Positions 29,067-37,589 of a stretch of 64,000 nucleotides of DNA are shown one piece after another. Both the position numbers and the translations under genes were made by a program. A model generated the notes under the pieces. That model ran no database searches and was not told the DNA's origin. It saw nothing but the letters and a program-made list of their open reading frames with translations. Source of the stretch: Maribacter stanieri (GTDB taxonomy: Bacteria; Bacteroidota; Bacteroidia; Flavobacteriales; Flavobacteriaceae); the NCBI RefSeq assembly GCF_900112245.1, contig NZ_FOYX01000001.1:483856-547855 (forward strand), in the 5' to 3' direction. The stretch's first letter is position 1. The number at the start of each line of letters is the position of its first letter.

Positions 29067-30032
29067 TTGAAGAATTCAGTAAAAAAAAATCTTAAGATTA
29101 TACTCCCAATTGCATTGGGAGTTTTTTTAGTTTGGTACTCTTACAATTCTACAACCCCTGAGAATAGAAAAGAAATAATATTCTACATAAAAGAAGCAAA
29201 CCCATTTTATGTATTTCTTTCCGTTTTACTTGGTGTTTTAGGGCATGTATCTAGAGCAATTAGATGGAATTATCTTTTAGAACCTCTTGGATATAAACCT
29301 AAACTAATTAATAATATTCTAATAATTTTAACTTCTTATTTTGCTAATCTAGGTATTCCTAGAACAGGTGAAATTCTAAGGGCAACAGCCCTAACTACAT
29401 ACGAAAATGTTCCATTTGAAAAAGGCTTTGGAACAATTGTAACCGAAAGGGTTATAGATGTAATTATGCTACTCTTGGTGGTTACTATTGCATTTCTGCT
29501 ACAGACAGATATAATTATGGGCATTCTTCAAGCACGTGGGTTTAATATAACTGGACTTATTTTACTTGCTATCTTTGGAATCGTTCTGTTCTTTTTATTC
29601 GTGTTTATCATTAAAAAGTCAAAGAACGCATTTGCCATTAAAATCAAAACTTTTGTAAAAGGTTTACTAGACGGAGTTTTTAGCATTTTTAAAATGAAAA
29701 ACAAATGGCTGTTTATACTGCACACTTTTTTCATTTGGGGATGCTATATAGGTATGCTTTGGATTATTAAATTCACTGTACCTGAAACCATCTCACTTTC
29801 CCTTAGCCAGCTCTTGGTTGCCTTCGTAGCTGGGGCATTCGCTATGGCAACTACAAATGGAGGTATTGGTCTTTATCCTATTGCAGTAAGCAGCGCTTTA
29901 GCGATTTTTGGAATCAGCGCAGTATCAGGTGATGCCTTTGGATGGATAATTTGGATTGCACAGACTTTGATGATAGTCGTTTTTGGGGCAATATCTTTTC
30001 TTCTATTACCGTTATTGAACAGAAGTAAATAG
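29067..30032 (+). CDS. YbhN/AglD-type flippase-like membrane protein
   Basis: An inner-membrane protein of 321 residues with about seven to eight helices, related to the lysylphosphatidylglycerol synthase membrane domain (UPF0104). The signatures are GHVSRAIRWNYLLEPLGYKP, NLGIPRTGEILRATAL and the C-terminal ATTNGGIGLYPIAV. The start is TTG, 2 bases after the panD stop; no ATG occurs before residue 130, so TTG is needed. Bases 29102-29128, inside codons 12-21, form a near-perfect intrinsic terminator (see that entry). The family is thought to move lipids or lipid-linked substrates. Confidence 0.85.
   Translation: MKNSVKKNLKIILPIALGVFLVWYSYNSTTPENRKEIIFYIKEANPFYVFLSVLLGVLGHVSRAIRWNYLLEPLGYKPKLINNILIILTSYFANLGIPRTGEILRATALTTYENVPFEKGFGTIVTERVIDVIMLLLVVTIAFLLQTDIIMGILQARGFNITGLILLAIFGIVLFFLFVFIIKKSKNAFAIKIKTFVKGLLDGVFSIFKMKNKWLFILHTFFIWGCYIGMLWIIKFTVPETISLSLSQLLVAFVAGAFAMATTNGGIGLYPIAVSSALAIFGISAVSGDAFGWIIWIAQTLMIVVFGAISFLLLPLLNRSK
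29102..29128 (+). terminator. Intrinsic terminator hairpin inside the start of the flippase-like gene
   Basis: ACTCCCAAT (29102-29110) and ATTGGGAGT (29114-29122) pair perfectly over 9 bp around a TGC loop, followed by a T-run to 29128. It lies 37 bases past the panD stop, where a panCD terminator is expected, but inside the coding sequence of the next gene. A 12-bp palindrome, AATCTTAAGATT, precedes it (29088-29099). Confidence 0.65.
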
Positions 30033-30060
30033 TATCTTACAACTAACAATTACTACCTCT

Positions 30061-31203
30061 ATGCGTTATGTATCTTTAATATTCGCACTTTTATTTGGGA
30101 TTACATCCTATTCTCAAGTGACACAAGAAATATTTGAATCGTTTAAGCTTCAAGAAAGAAGAGACGTTCAATATTATTTTCCAGAGAAAATGGATGAAAC
30201 CAAAAAGTACCCCCTAATTATAGTACTTGACGGTGAATATCTTTTTGAACAAGTTGTAGCGACATCAAAATTTTATAGTCGTTTTCATGGTATGCCACAA
30301 AGTATAGTTGTAGGCATAAACCAAAGTAAAAATGATATTAGGTACGAAGATTGCTCCTTTGATCCAGACAGCGGTCTTCCATCAGAAAAAGGTAAAAATT
30401 TTTATGAGTTTATAGGCATGGAACTTATACCATACTTAGATCTTAATTATAGTACAGCACCATTTAAAATGGTAGTTGGTTATGACATCACCGCAAGTTT
30501 CATGAACTATTGGTTGTTTAAAGACAATTCTATTTTTGATGGTTATGTAAGCATATCTCCAACTCTTGCTCCGGAAATGGAAAGTAGGGTCCCTATGCGT
30601 TTAGGTATTATAGAAAATCAAATATTCTATCAGTTAATTGTAGAAGGCGAAGACAGCAATGATAAGAAAAGGATTATGTCAATGGACAAAAGCCTTAAAG
30701 CATTAGAAAAGGAGTCTTTACATTATTTCTTTGATGAATATAAAAACGCCGATCATATATCTGTTGCCACATACGGTATCGGCAAGGCATTTGATAACAT
30801 ATTCGGGATGTTTAAGCCAATTAGCCCTAAAGAATATAAGACTCAAATTCTTACTAGCGATGATCCTGTATACAGTTATTTAGAAAATAAGTACCAAGGT
30901 ATTGTTGATATGTTTGGCTTTAGCAAACCTGTTGAGCTGAACGATGTAATGGCAATATATGCAGCATCTAGAAAAAAGGAAGATTTTGAATCGTTAAAAC
31001 CATTATCTGAACTTTGTAAAAAAGAATACCCAGAAACTATGCTTGGATTTTATTTTGAAGCTGAGTACTACGAACAACTAGGTGAACCTAAAAAAGCATT
31101 AAGAACATTTGAAAAAGCTTTTCAAATGGAAGAAATAGATTTTTTAACTAAAGAAATGGCCCTTGAAAAAATGGATGCACTAAAAGCCGATTTCGGTTTT
31201 TAA
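30061..31203 (+). CDS. Esterase-like alpha/beta-hydrolase-fold protein with altered nucleophile elbow
   Basis: An exported protein of 380 residues (signal peptide 1-19, ITSYSQ). The fold is that of putative esterases (KYPLIIVLDGEYLFEQV, SIVVGINQS, FDGYVSISPTL). The nucleophile elbow, normally GxSxG, reads Gly140-Tyr-Asp142-Ile-Thr144, so the Ser is replaced by Asp; an Asp nucleophile or loss of catalysis are both possible. Residues 300-380 look like one or two TPR-type helix pairs (EYYEQLGEPKKALRTFEKAF). It is encoded 28 bases after the flippase-like gene. Confidence 0.75.
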   Translation: MRYVSLIFALLFGITSYSQVTQEIFESFKLQERRDVQYYFPEKMDETKKYPLIIVLDGEYLFEQVVATSKFYSRFHGMPQSIVVGINQSKNDIRYEDCSFDPDSGLPSEKGKNFYEFIGMELIPYLDLNYSTAPFKMVVGYDITASFMNYWLFKDNSIFDGYVSISPTLAPEMESRVPMRLGIIENQIFYQLIVEGEDSNDKKRIMSMDKSLKALEKESLHYFFDEYKNADHISVATYGIGKAFDNIFGMFKPISPKEYKTQILTSDDPVYSYLENKYQGIVDMFGFSKPVELNDVMAIYAASRKKEDFESLKPLSELCKKEYPETMLGFYFEAEYYEQLGEPKKALRTFEKAFQMEEIDFLTKEMALEKMDALKADFGF

Positions 31204-31251
31204 ACAGAATTAATAAACGGCTAGTCCCAAATTAGCCCAACCTACTTAATT

Positions 31252-31422
31252 ATGATTAAAATTGACGCAATGTACTTCGTGTTTTCCGGAGTGCTCTTTA
31301 CTTATTTTGGATTAAAAGGAGAATTTATATTAGCCTATAATGGTATTGCCCTATTTATGGCATGGGCTTCATTTTTCCTAGCTTTTAGCGCTTTTAAAAA
31401 AGAAAGATCAGGTGAAAATTAA
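31252..31422 (+). CDS. Small two-helix membrane protein
   Basis: An ATG-initiated frame of 56 residues with two hydrophobic stretches (MYFVFSGVLFTYFGL and NGIALFMAWASFFLAFSAF) and a basic end (KKERSGEN). It fits the 291-base gap between the esterase-like gene and radA on the same strand. No family is recognised. Codon use and hydrophobic pattern make it credible. Confidence 0.55.
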   Translation: MIKIDAMYFVFSGVLFTYFGLKGEFILAYNGIALFMAWASFFLAFSAFKKERSGEN

Positions 31423-31494
31423 TTTTTAATTTCTTTCTAAGATATACTCGTTTCAAACTTCTTGCTACCTTTAGCCACACCTTAAAAGCTAAAG

Positions 31495-32856
31495 ATGGCC
31501 AAAACAAAAACTGCTTTTTTTTGTCAAAATTGCGGAACTCAATATGCGAAATGGGTTGGACAATGTTCTGCCTGTAAACAATGGAATACCGTTGTTGAAG
31601 AGGTAGTGCAAAAAGAAGAAAAAACCAATTGGAAGTCCTCTTCACAAGCATCAAAAAGAGTATCCAAACCTCTTTTGGTGAATGAAATCAGTATTGAAAA
31701 AGAAGTACGCCTAAACACTTTTGACCTTGAATTCAATAGAGTTCTTGGTGGCGGCTTAGTACCTGGCGCCCTAGTTTTACTTGGCGGCGAACCCGGCGTT
31801 GGTAAAAGTACGCTCCTTCTTCAAATCGCTTTAAAACTACCCTATAAGACACTATATGTTTCTGGTGAAGAAAGCCAAAAACAGATTAAAATGCGGGCCG
31901 ATAGAATTCACCCAAACAGCCAAACCTGTTTTATTCTAACGGAAACAAAAACTCAAAATATCTTTAAACAAATTGAAGCTACAGAACCAGATATTGTAGT
32001 TATCGATTCTATACAAACATTACATTCAGATTATATAGAGTCTGCTGCAGGTAGCATTTCTCAAATTCGAGAATGTACGGCAGAGCTTATAAAATTTGCC
32101 AAAGAGACGAACACACCCGTAATACTTATCGGTCATATTACTAAAGATGGTTCTATTGCCGGGCCTAAAATTTTAGAACACATGGTCGATACCGTTCTTC
32201 AATTCGAGGGTGATCGAAACTATGTATATCGTATTCTGAGATCGCTAAAAAACAGATTCGGATCAACCGCAGAGCTTGGTATTTATGAAATGCAAGGCAG
32301 CGGATTGCGCGAAGTCAATAATCCTTCAGAAGTATTGATTTCTAAAAACGATGATGGATTAAGTGGTACCGCCATTGCCTCGACCGTTGAAGGTATGCGG
32401 CCATTACTCATCGAAATTCAAGCTTTGGTCAGTACAGCTGTTTACGGCACACCTCAACGTTCAACAACTGGCTACAATGCAAAAAGATTAAATATGCTAT
32501 TGGCCGTATTAGAAAAACGGGCAGGTTTTAAACTTGGAGCAAAAGATGTTTTCTTGAATATAACCGGTGGTATTTCAGTAGACGATCCTGCAATCGATTT
32601 AGCCGTTGTTGCAGCAATTCTATCAAGCAATGAAGACATCCCTATTGATAAGGGTATTTGCTTTGCTGCCGAAGTTGGACTAGCTGGTGAAATTAGACCT
32701 GTACAAAGAGTAGAGCAACGAATTCTTGAAGCCGAAAAGCTCGGGTACACTACTATTATCATTTCAAAGAATAATAAAATAGGACTCAAATCGACCAAAA
32801 TAAAAATTCTTTTGGCTTCTAAAATCGAAGAAGTGGCAGCTAATTTATTCGGCTAG
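31495..32856 (+). CDS. radA: DNA repair protein RadA
   Basis: A RecA-like branch-migration ATPase of 453 residues. The N-terminal zinc finger is Cys10, Cys13, Cys24, Cys27 (CQNCGTQYAKWVGQCSAC). Walker A is GGEPGVGKST (97-106). The RadA-specific KNRFG lies in RSLKNRFGSTAELG. The C-terminal Lon-like domain starts near residue 285 and keeps GGISVDDPAIDLAVVAAI. Length is normal. The gene ends overlapping the small minus-strand frame by 4 bases. Confidence 0.97.
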   Translation: MAKTKTAFFCQNCGTQYAKWVGQCSACKQWNTVVEEVVQKEEKTNWKSSSQASKRVSKPLLVNEISIEKEVRLNTFDLEFNRVLGGGLVPGALVLLGGEPGVGKSTLLLQIALKLPYKTLYVSGEESQKQIKMRADRIHPNSQTCFILTETKTQNIFKQIEATEPDIVVIDSIQTLHSDYIESAAGSISQIRECTAELIKFAKETNTPVILIGHITKDGSIAGPKILEHMVDTVLQFEGDRNYVYRILRSLKNRFGSTAELGIYEMQGSGLREVNNPSEVLISKNDDGLSGTAIASTVEGMRPLLIEIQALVSTAVYGTPQRSTTGYNAKRLNMLLAVLEKRAGFKLGAKDVFLNITGGISVDDPAIDLAVVAAILSSNEDIPIDKGICFAAEVGLAGEIRPVQRVEQRILEAEKLGYTTIIISKNNKIGLKSTKIKILLASKIEEVAANLFG

Positions 32857-32960
32857 CGTTTATCTCTCATTATTCTGGCCAAAACCATAATAACGACAAT
32901 TACCACTATAATAAGAATTACCTGTCCGAATCCGACTTGTAACAGTACAAGGTTTTGCAT
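32853..32960 (-). CDS. Possible single-helix microprotein
   Basis: A frame of 35 residues from ATG: a short start (MQNLVLLQVG), one hydrophobic helix (GQVILIIVVIVVIMVLA) and a basic tail (RIMRDKR). It lies 1 base after the aldo/keto reductase gene on the same strand and fills the gap to radA. The N-terminal part faintly resembles TatA helices, but the amphipathic helix is missing. It may be a real microprotein or chance. Confidence 0.35.
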   Translation of the reverse strand: MQNLVLLQVGFGQVILIIVVIVVIMVLARIMRDKR

Positions 32961-32961
32961 A

Positions 32962-34002
32962 TTATGGTGCCGGATTAGGTATGGAGTTGTGAATACCTTC
33001 AATTTGCTGAATGATATCATCAGATAGATCCACATCTATGCTTCCAATATTTTCTTCTAATTGCCTTATACTTGTAGCGCCTATAATCGTACTGGTAACA
33101 AAAGGTCTAGAATTTACAAATGCCAATGCCATTTGTGCTAATGAAAGACCATTGGTTTGTGCCAAATCATAATATCTTTTTGTCGCCTCCACAGCTGTAT
33201 CGCCAATATATCTATTATACTGCGGAAATAGACTTAACCTTGAACCTTCTGGCATTCTATCACCTAAATACTTTCCACTTAAAGCACCAAAGCCCATCGG
33301 AGAATATGCCAACAAACCTACCTGCTCTCTCATAGCTATTTCTGCCATACCTACTTCGAACAGTCTATTCAATAAACTATAAGGATTTTGAACAGTTATT
33401 GTTCTAGGCAATGTTCCATGAACTTTACTTTCCTCTAAAAAGCGCATAGTTCCCCATGGCGTTTCATTAGATATACCTACATGTTTAATTTTGCCTTCAC
33501 GAATTAAATCTCGCATGGTTTCTAAAACCTGATGAATGTTATCTTCCCAATGGTCAGATATATCATGTTTGTATCCTCTTTGACCAAAATAGTTAGTGCT
33601 CCTGTCCGGCCAATGTAGTTGATACAAATCAATATAATCTGTTTGTAAACGCTGCAAACTTCCTTCAACGGCTTCAATAATTGATTCCCTGGTAAAACCG
33701 GTAGTACGAATAAACTTCGTCATATCGGCTTTTCCTGCAATTTTTGAAGCTAAAACTATATCTTCTCTATTACCATTTTTCTTAAACCAATTACCAATAA
33801 CTTTTTCAGTAGCTGCATACCTGTCTTTATGCGCCGGAACTGGATATAACTCTGCTGTATCTAAAAAATTAACACCTTTGTCAATGGCATAATTTATTTG
33901 CTCATGACCTTCTTCTTCGGTGTTTTGATTACCCCAGGTCATAGTGCCTAGACAAATTTTACTTACTTCAATATCTGTATGGGGTAAATTGGTATAAATC
34001 AT
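32962..34002 (-). CDS. Aldo/keto reductase (Tas-like)
   Basis: A TIM-barrel NADPH-dependent oxidoreductase of 346 residues. The catalytic tetrad is Asp48 and Tyr53 (FLDTAELYP), Lys87 (LASKIAG) and His130 (YQLHWPD). The extra loop YPVPAHKDRYAATEKVIGNW is characteristic of E. coli Tas and YghZ-like members. C-terminal TSTIIGATSIRQLEENI is the cofactor-phosphate site. The substrate is unknown. It has its own -7 element. Confidence 0.93.
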   Translation of the reverse strand: MIYTNLPHTDIEVSKICLGTMTWGNQNTEEEGHEQINYAIDKGVNFLDTAELYPVPAHKDRYAATEKVIGNWFKKNGNREDIVLASKIAGKADMTKFIRTTGFTRESIIEAVEGSLQRLQTDYIDLYQLHWPDRSTNYFGQRGYKHDISDHWEDNIHQVLETMRDLIREGKIKHVGISNETPWGTMRFLEESKVHGTLPRTITVQNPYSLLNRLFEVGMAEIAMREQVGLLAYSPMGFGALSGKYLGDRMPEGSRLSLFPQYNRYIGDTAVEATKRYYDLAQTNGLSLAQMALAFVNSRPFVTSTIIGATSIRQLEENIGSIDVDLSDDIIQQIEGIHNSIPNPAP

Positions 34003-34031
34003 TCAACTTAATTATTTGCTAACATTAAATA

Positions 34032-34039
34032 CAAAACTA
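34032..34039 (-). promoter_or_regulatory. -7 element upstream of the aldo/keto reductase gene
   Basis: TAGTTTTG on the minus strand fits TAnnTTTG, 30 bases upstream of the ATG. Confidence 0.4.
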
Positions 34040-34072
34040 CTAAATAAACCAAGGGTTCTTGCACCCTTTTCG

Positions 34073-34837
34073 CTAACTCTCTACCTCTATTAAAATAGGG
34101 CAATGATCACTATGCTTTGCTTCCGAAAGAATAACAGATCTAGTTAATCTATCCTTTAAAGTAGAAGCAACCATAGCATAATCTAAACGCCAACCTTTAT
34201 TGTTATTTCTAGCATTTGCCCTATAGCTCCACCAGGTATAATTTTCTGGTTCAGAATTAAATTCCCTAAAACTATCTATGAAACCACTCTTTAAAAAATC
34301 TCCCAACCACTCTCTTTCAACCGGTAAAAACCCCGATACATTTTTTAATCCTACGGGATTATGAATATCTATGGCTTCATGGCAAATATTATAATCGCCA
34401 AGTACTATTAAGTTAGGATTTGTCAATTTCAGCTTATTGGCATATTCTTGAAAATCATCCATATATGTAAGTTTATGATTTAAGCGCTGCATATTTGTTC
34501 CCGATGGCAGATACATACTCATAACAGAAATATCTCCAAAATCTGCTCGAATATTTCTTCCCTCAAAATCCATATAATCTATACCAGTACCAAAAACAAC
34601 TTTATCTGGCTCGGTTTTAGATAATATGGCTACACCACTATACCCCTTCTTTTGCGCACTATACCAATAGTTGTATTTATAACCTGCATCTTCAAATAAA
34701 GAAAGGTCTAATTGATCTTCATTTGCCTTAATCTCTTGCAAGCAGACTACATCTGGAGATACAGTACCCAACCAATCTAAAAATCCTTTTCTAATAGCCG
34801 CCCTAATTCCGTTTACATTATAGGATATGATTTTCAT
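34073..34837 (-). CDS. xth: Exodeoxyribonuclease III / AP endonuclease
   Basis: A Mg-dependent base-excision repair nuclease of 254 residues. The conserved blocks are MKIISYNVNGIRAAIRKG (Asn7), CLQEIKANEDQ (metal Glu), SGVAILSK, LGDYNICHEAIDIHNP (Asp and Asn) and the terminal SDHCPI with the catalytic Asp-His. Length matches the family. It lies upstream of the aldo/keto reductase gene with a 70-base gap. Confidence 0.96.
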   Translation of the reverse strand: MKIISYNVNGIRAAIRKGFLDWLGTVSPDVVCLQEIKANEDQLDLSLFEDAGYKYNYWYSAQKKGYSGVAILSKTEPDKVVFGTGIDYMDFEGRNIRADFGDISVMSMYLPSGTNMQRLNHKLTYMDDFQEYANKLKLTNPNLIVLGDYNICHEAIDIHNPVGLKNVSGFLPVEREWLGDFLKSGFIDSFREFNSEPENYTWWSYRANARNNNKGWRLDYAMVASTLKDRLTRSVILSEAKHSDHCPILIEVES

Positions 34838-34952
34838 CTATCTACATTTTGGCTTAAAAATAAAAAAGAGTTGAAGATTAAAGGTGTATACTTTCTATTA
34901 AAATCATAATTTCACAGCTTTAAAATTTTATTTGCATATTAAAACGCATCTC

Positions 34953-35474
34953 ATGTACAAGTTTATTTTATTCCTTTTAGTATTATTTACAACTACTTCT
35001 TCATTCGCTCAGGCTTATGGCAATGATGAAAACAGCCATGAAGTAAAGTTGAACATTGGTCAATTTTTAGTTTCCACTACGGTTGAATTTGGCTATGAAT
35101 ATTACATAAATGAAGATACAAGTATAGGAGGAACCCTATATTTTGATGGTAAGGCAACAGATTACAATGGTAACTTTGGTATTGGACCTAATTTAAGAGC
35201 ATATTTTGGTTATGGACCAAAAAGTGGCTTATTTGCAGAAATATTTGGACTTTACTACACTGGTGAAGATGATGACGATTCTGAAAATTTAGGTAATAGA
35301 AATTACGACTATTCTACCGTAGCCTTAGGTCTAGGTGGTGGTTATAAATGGGCAACTAGGAGCCAAAAATTTACAATTGAACTAAATGGTGGACTAGGTA
35401 GAAATATTAATCCTGAAGATTTTCAAAATGACTTTATGTTCAAAGCCGGTTTATCTTTAGGTTTCCGCTTTTAA
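34953..35474 (+). CDS. Small outer-membrane beta-barrel protein
   Basis: A protein of 173 residues with a signal peptide (MYKFILFLLVLFTTTSSFAQ), then eight or so amphipathic strands rich in Gly and Tyr, ending in AGLSLGFRF with a C-terminal Phe as expected for BAM insertion. The ATG at 34953 starts the signal peptide; a TTG at 34932 would add seven unneeded residues. It is 26 bases before a TonB receptor gene. The function is unknown. Confidence 0.8.
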   Translation: MYKFILFLLVLFTTTSSFAQAYGNDENSHEVKLNIGQFLVSTTVEFGYEYYINEDTSIGGTLYFDGKATDYNGNFGIGPNLRAYFGYGPKSGLFAEIFGLYYTGEDDDDSENLGNRNYDYSTVALGLGGGYKWATRSQKFTIELNGGLGRNINPEDFQNDFMFKAGLSLGFRF

Positions 35475-35478
35475 TAGG

Positions 35479-35486
35479 TATTTTTG
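35479..35486 (+). promoter_or_regulatory. -7 element directly before the second TonB receptor gene
   Basis: TATTTTTG fits TAnnTTTG, 15 bases before the ATG (leader about 9 bases). It implies the receptor can be transcribed apart from the barrel gene. Confidence 0.4.
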
Positions 35487-35500
35487 GGGTTTACACCTCT

Positions 35501-37588
35501 ATGAACAAAATTTTACGACTATTACCGCTTATCATTATTTCATCAAATATTTTTGCGCAAACTACTATTGAAAATGATAGAATTACGCAATTAAACGAAG
35601 TAATTGTAATAGATACGCTTACTGCCAAAAACGCTATAGGCATCATTCCTTCGCAGACCATTGGAGCTTCAACTTTTTCAAATTATAGTCCAGTCGATTT
35701 TATCAGTTCCATAAATCAAATCTCTGGTTTGTATGCCCTATCTGGCGCACTGAACACTAACAGAATTACAATAAGAGGTGTAGGTTCTAGAACTCCTTTT
35801 GGTACGGATAAACTTAGACTTTATTACAATAACATTCCTGTTACCAACGGCACTGGTTCATCTACTATAGAGGCATTTGATTTAGAAAACTTAACTTCTG
35901 TAGAAGTTATCAAAGGCCCTAAAGGTTCAGGATTTGGAACGAACTTAGGTGGCGCAATTATATTAAATACAAAACAACTTAGCGACCAACCTACTAAATT
36001 CACCAATAATACTACTATTGGGTCTTACGGATTATTTAAAAATAGTTTAGGATTTACACATTCACAAAAGGATTTTTATATGACCTTTCAATATGGACAT
36101 ATGGAGATTGATGGATACCGCGAAAACAACAGATTTGAACGTGACGGATTTCTTTTAAACACCATTTTCAAACTTTCAGAAAAAAGTGAAATCGGACTTC
36201 TGGTAAATCATATTGATTACTCAGCTCAAATCGCTAGCTCAATAAGCCAAGAAGATTTTGATGAAGACCCTACACAAGCTGCCTTTACGTGGAGGTCAGC
36301 TAAAGGATACGAAGACAACAACTATAGTCTTATTGGTCTTTCTCACACATACAAGGCTAGTTCTAAACTAAAAAATACAACTAGTTTGTTCTATACTTAT
36401 TTAGACCACTACGAACCCGCACCCTTTAATATTTTAGATGAAAATACAAATGGATACGGACTGAGAACTTTGTTTTCTGGCAATATTAACATTCTTGACA
36501 ATTCTCTTTTTTACACTTTTGGCGGCGAACTTTATAAAGATGAATATTCTTGGGGAACTTTTGATAATCTATACCAAGAGAATAATGGCAATGGAAGTCT
36601 ACAAGGCGATAGGCTATCTCAAAATAAAGAATTTCGCAGTCAAATAAACGCATTTGCTACAGCTTCTTATTCTTTAACAACTAGATTAACCGCGCAATTA
36701 GGATTAAACATTAATAAAACCCAATATGACTTTAGGGACCTTTTCAACTCAGGAGATACTAATACTAGCGCCAACAGAGATTTTAAAGCACTATTCTTAC
36801 CAAGTTTAGATATTAATTACACTGTTTCACCAACCAATCAATTTTACGCAAATATTAGCCGCGGATTTTCTAATCCAAGTCTTGAGGAGACTTTAACACC
36901 TGAAGGAATAATTAATCCCGATATCGTTCAAGAAACCGGTACAAACTATGAAATAGGCATCAACCATAAAAGCCAAAATGATAGGTTAAAATTAGATATC
37001 GCTTTTTACCTAATGCCCATTAAAAATTTACTGGTAGCTAAACGTGTTAGTGACAACCAATATATTGGCCGTAATGCCGGCAAAACAAAACACCAAGGTG
37101 TTGATCTAGACTTCAGCTACAAAATTAAAATTTCTGATAAAATAAGAATTTCACCATTTATAAATTACACGTATAGCAATCACAAATTTGTAGATTTTAT
37201 AGATGATGAAGCCAACGAAGATTATTCTGGAAATGCATTGACCGGAGTACCAAAATATAAAATTAACTCAGGAATACAGACCAATTTTGGAAATGGTTTG
37301 TTTGCAAATATTACTCACCAATTTATTGACGAAATTCCGCTTACAGATGCAAATTCCCTCTACAGTGATTCTTTTAATATTTTAAACTTAAAATTAGGTT
37401 ATAAGAATCAAATATCAGAAAAGTTTCGAGTAGGATTAGAATTTGGCATCAACAATTTAACCAACACAAAATATGCGCAGTCTGTCTTAATAAATGCTAG
37501 TGGATTTGGAGGAAATGCCCCAAGGTATTTCTACCCTGGGAACAATCTAAATTATTATGGTGGTGTAAAATTAACCTACACCTTGTAG
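35501..37588 (+). CDS. TonB-dependent receptor, compact type
   Basis: A receptor of 695 residues with signal peptide (ending NIFAQ). Unlike the other three it has no carboxypeptidase-like domain: a TonB-box-like stretch (LNEVIVIDTLTAK) leads straight to the plug (ITIRGVGSRTPFGTDKLRLY; VEVIKGPKGSGFGTNLGGAI) and barrel, ending in YYGGVKLTYTL. Size and plug suggest the FecA/siderophore-like class; the ligand is unknown. Its stop is 1 base from the convergent glyS stop. Confidence 0.92.
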   Translation: MNKILRLLPLIIISSNIFAQTTIENDRITQLNEVIVIDTLTAKNAIGIIPSQTIGASTFSNYSPVDFISSINQISGLYALSGALNTNRITIRGVGSRTPFGTDKLRLYYNNIPVTNGTGSSTIEAFDLENLTSVEVIKGPKGSGFGTNLGGAIILNTKQLSDQPTKFTNNTTIGSYGLFKNSLGFTHSQKDFYMTFQYGHMEIDGYRENNRFERDGFLLNTIFKLSEKSEIGLLVNHIDYSAQIASSISQEDFDEDPTQAAFTWRSAKGYEDNNYSLIGLSHTYKASSKLKNTTSLFYTYLDHYEPAPFNILDENTNGYGLRTLFSGNINILDNSLFYTFGGELYKDEYSWGTFDNLYQENNGNGSLQGDRLSQNKEFRSQINAFATASYSLTTRLTAQLGLNINKTQYDFRDLFNSGDTNTSANRDFKALFLPSLDINYTVSPTNQFYANISRGFSNPSLEETLTPEGIINPDIVQETGTNYEIGINHKSQNDRLKLDIAFYLMPIKNLLVAKRVSDNQYIGRNAGKTKHQGVDLDFSYKIKISDKIRISPFINYTYSNHKFVDFIDDEANEDYSGNALTGVPKYKINSGIQTNFGNGLFANITHQFIDEIPLTDANSLYSDSFNILNLKLGYKNQISEKFRVGLEFGINNLTNTKYAQSVLINASGFGGNAPRYFYPGNNLNYYGGVKLTYTL

Positions 37589-37589
37589 T

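Noticed and set aside
32853-32960. TatA-like translocase subunit
   Set aside because: The single helix is followed by only seven residues; the amphipathic helix and the FGxxK/R hinge of TatA are absent.
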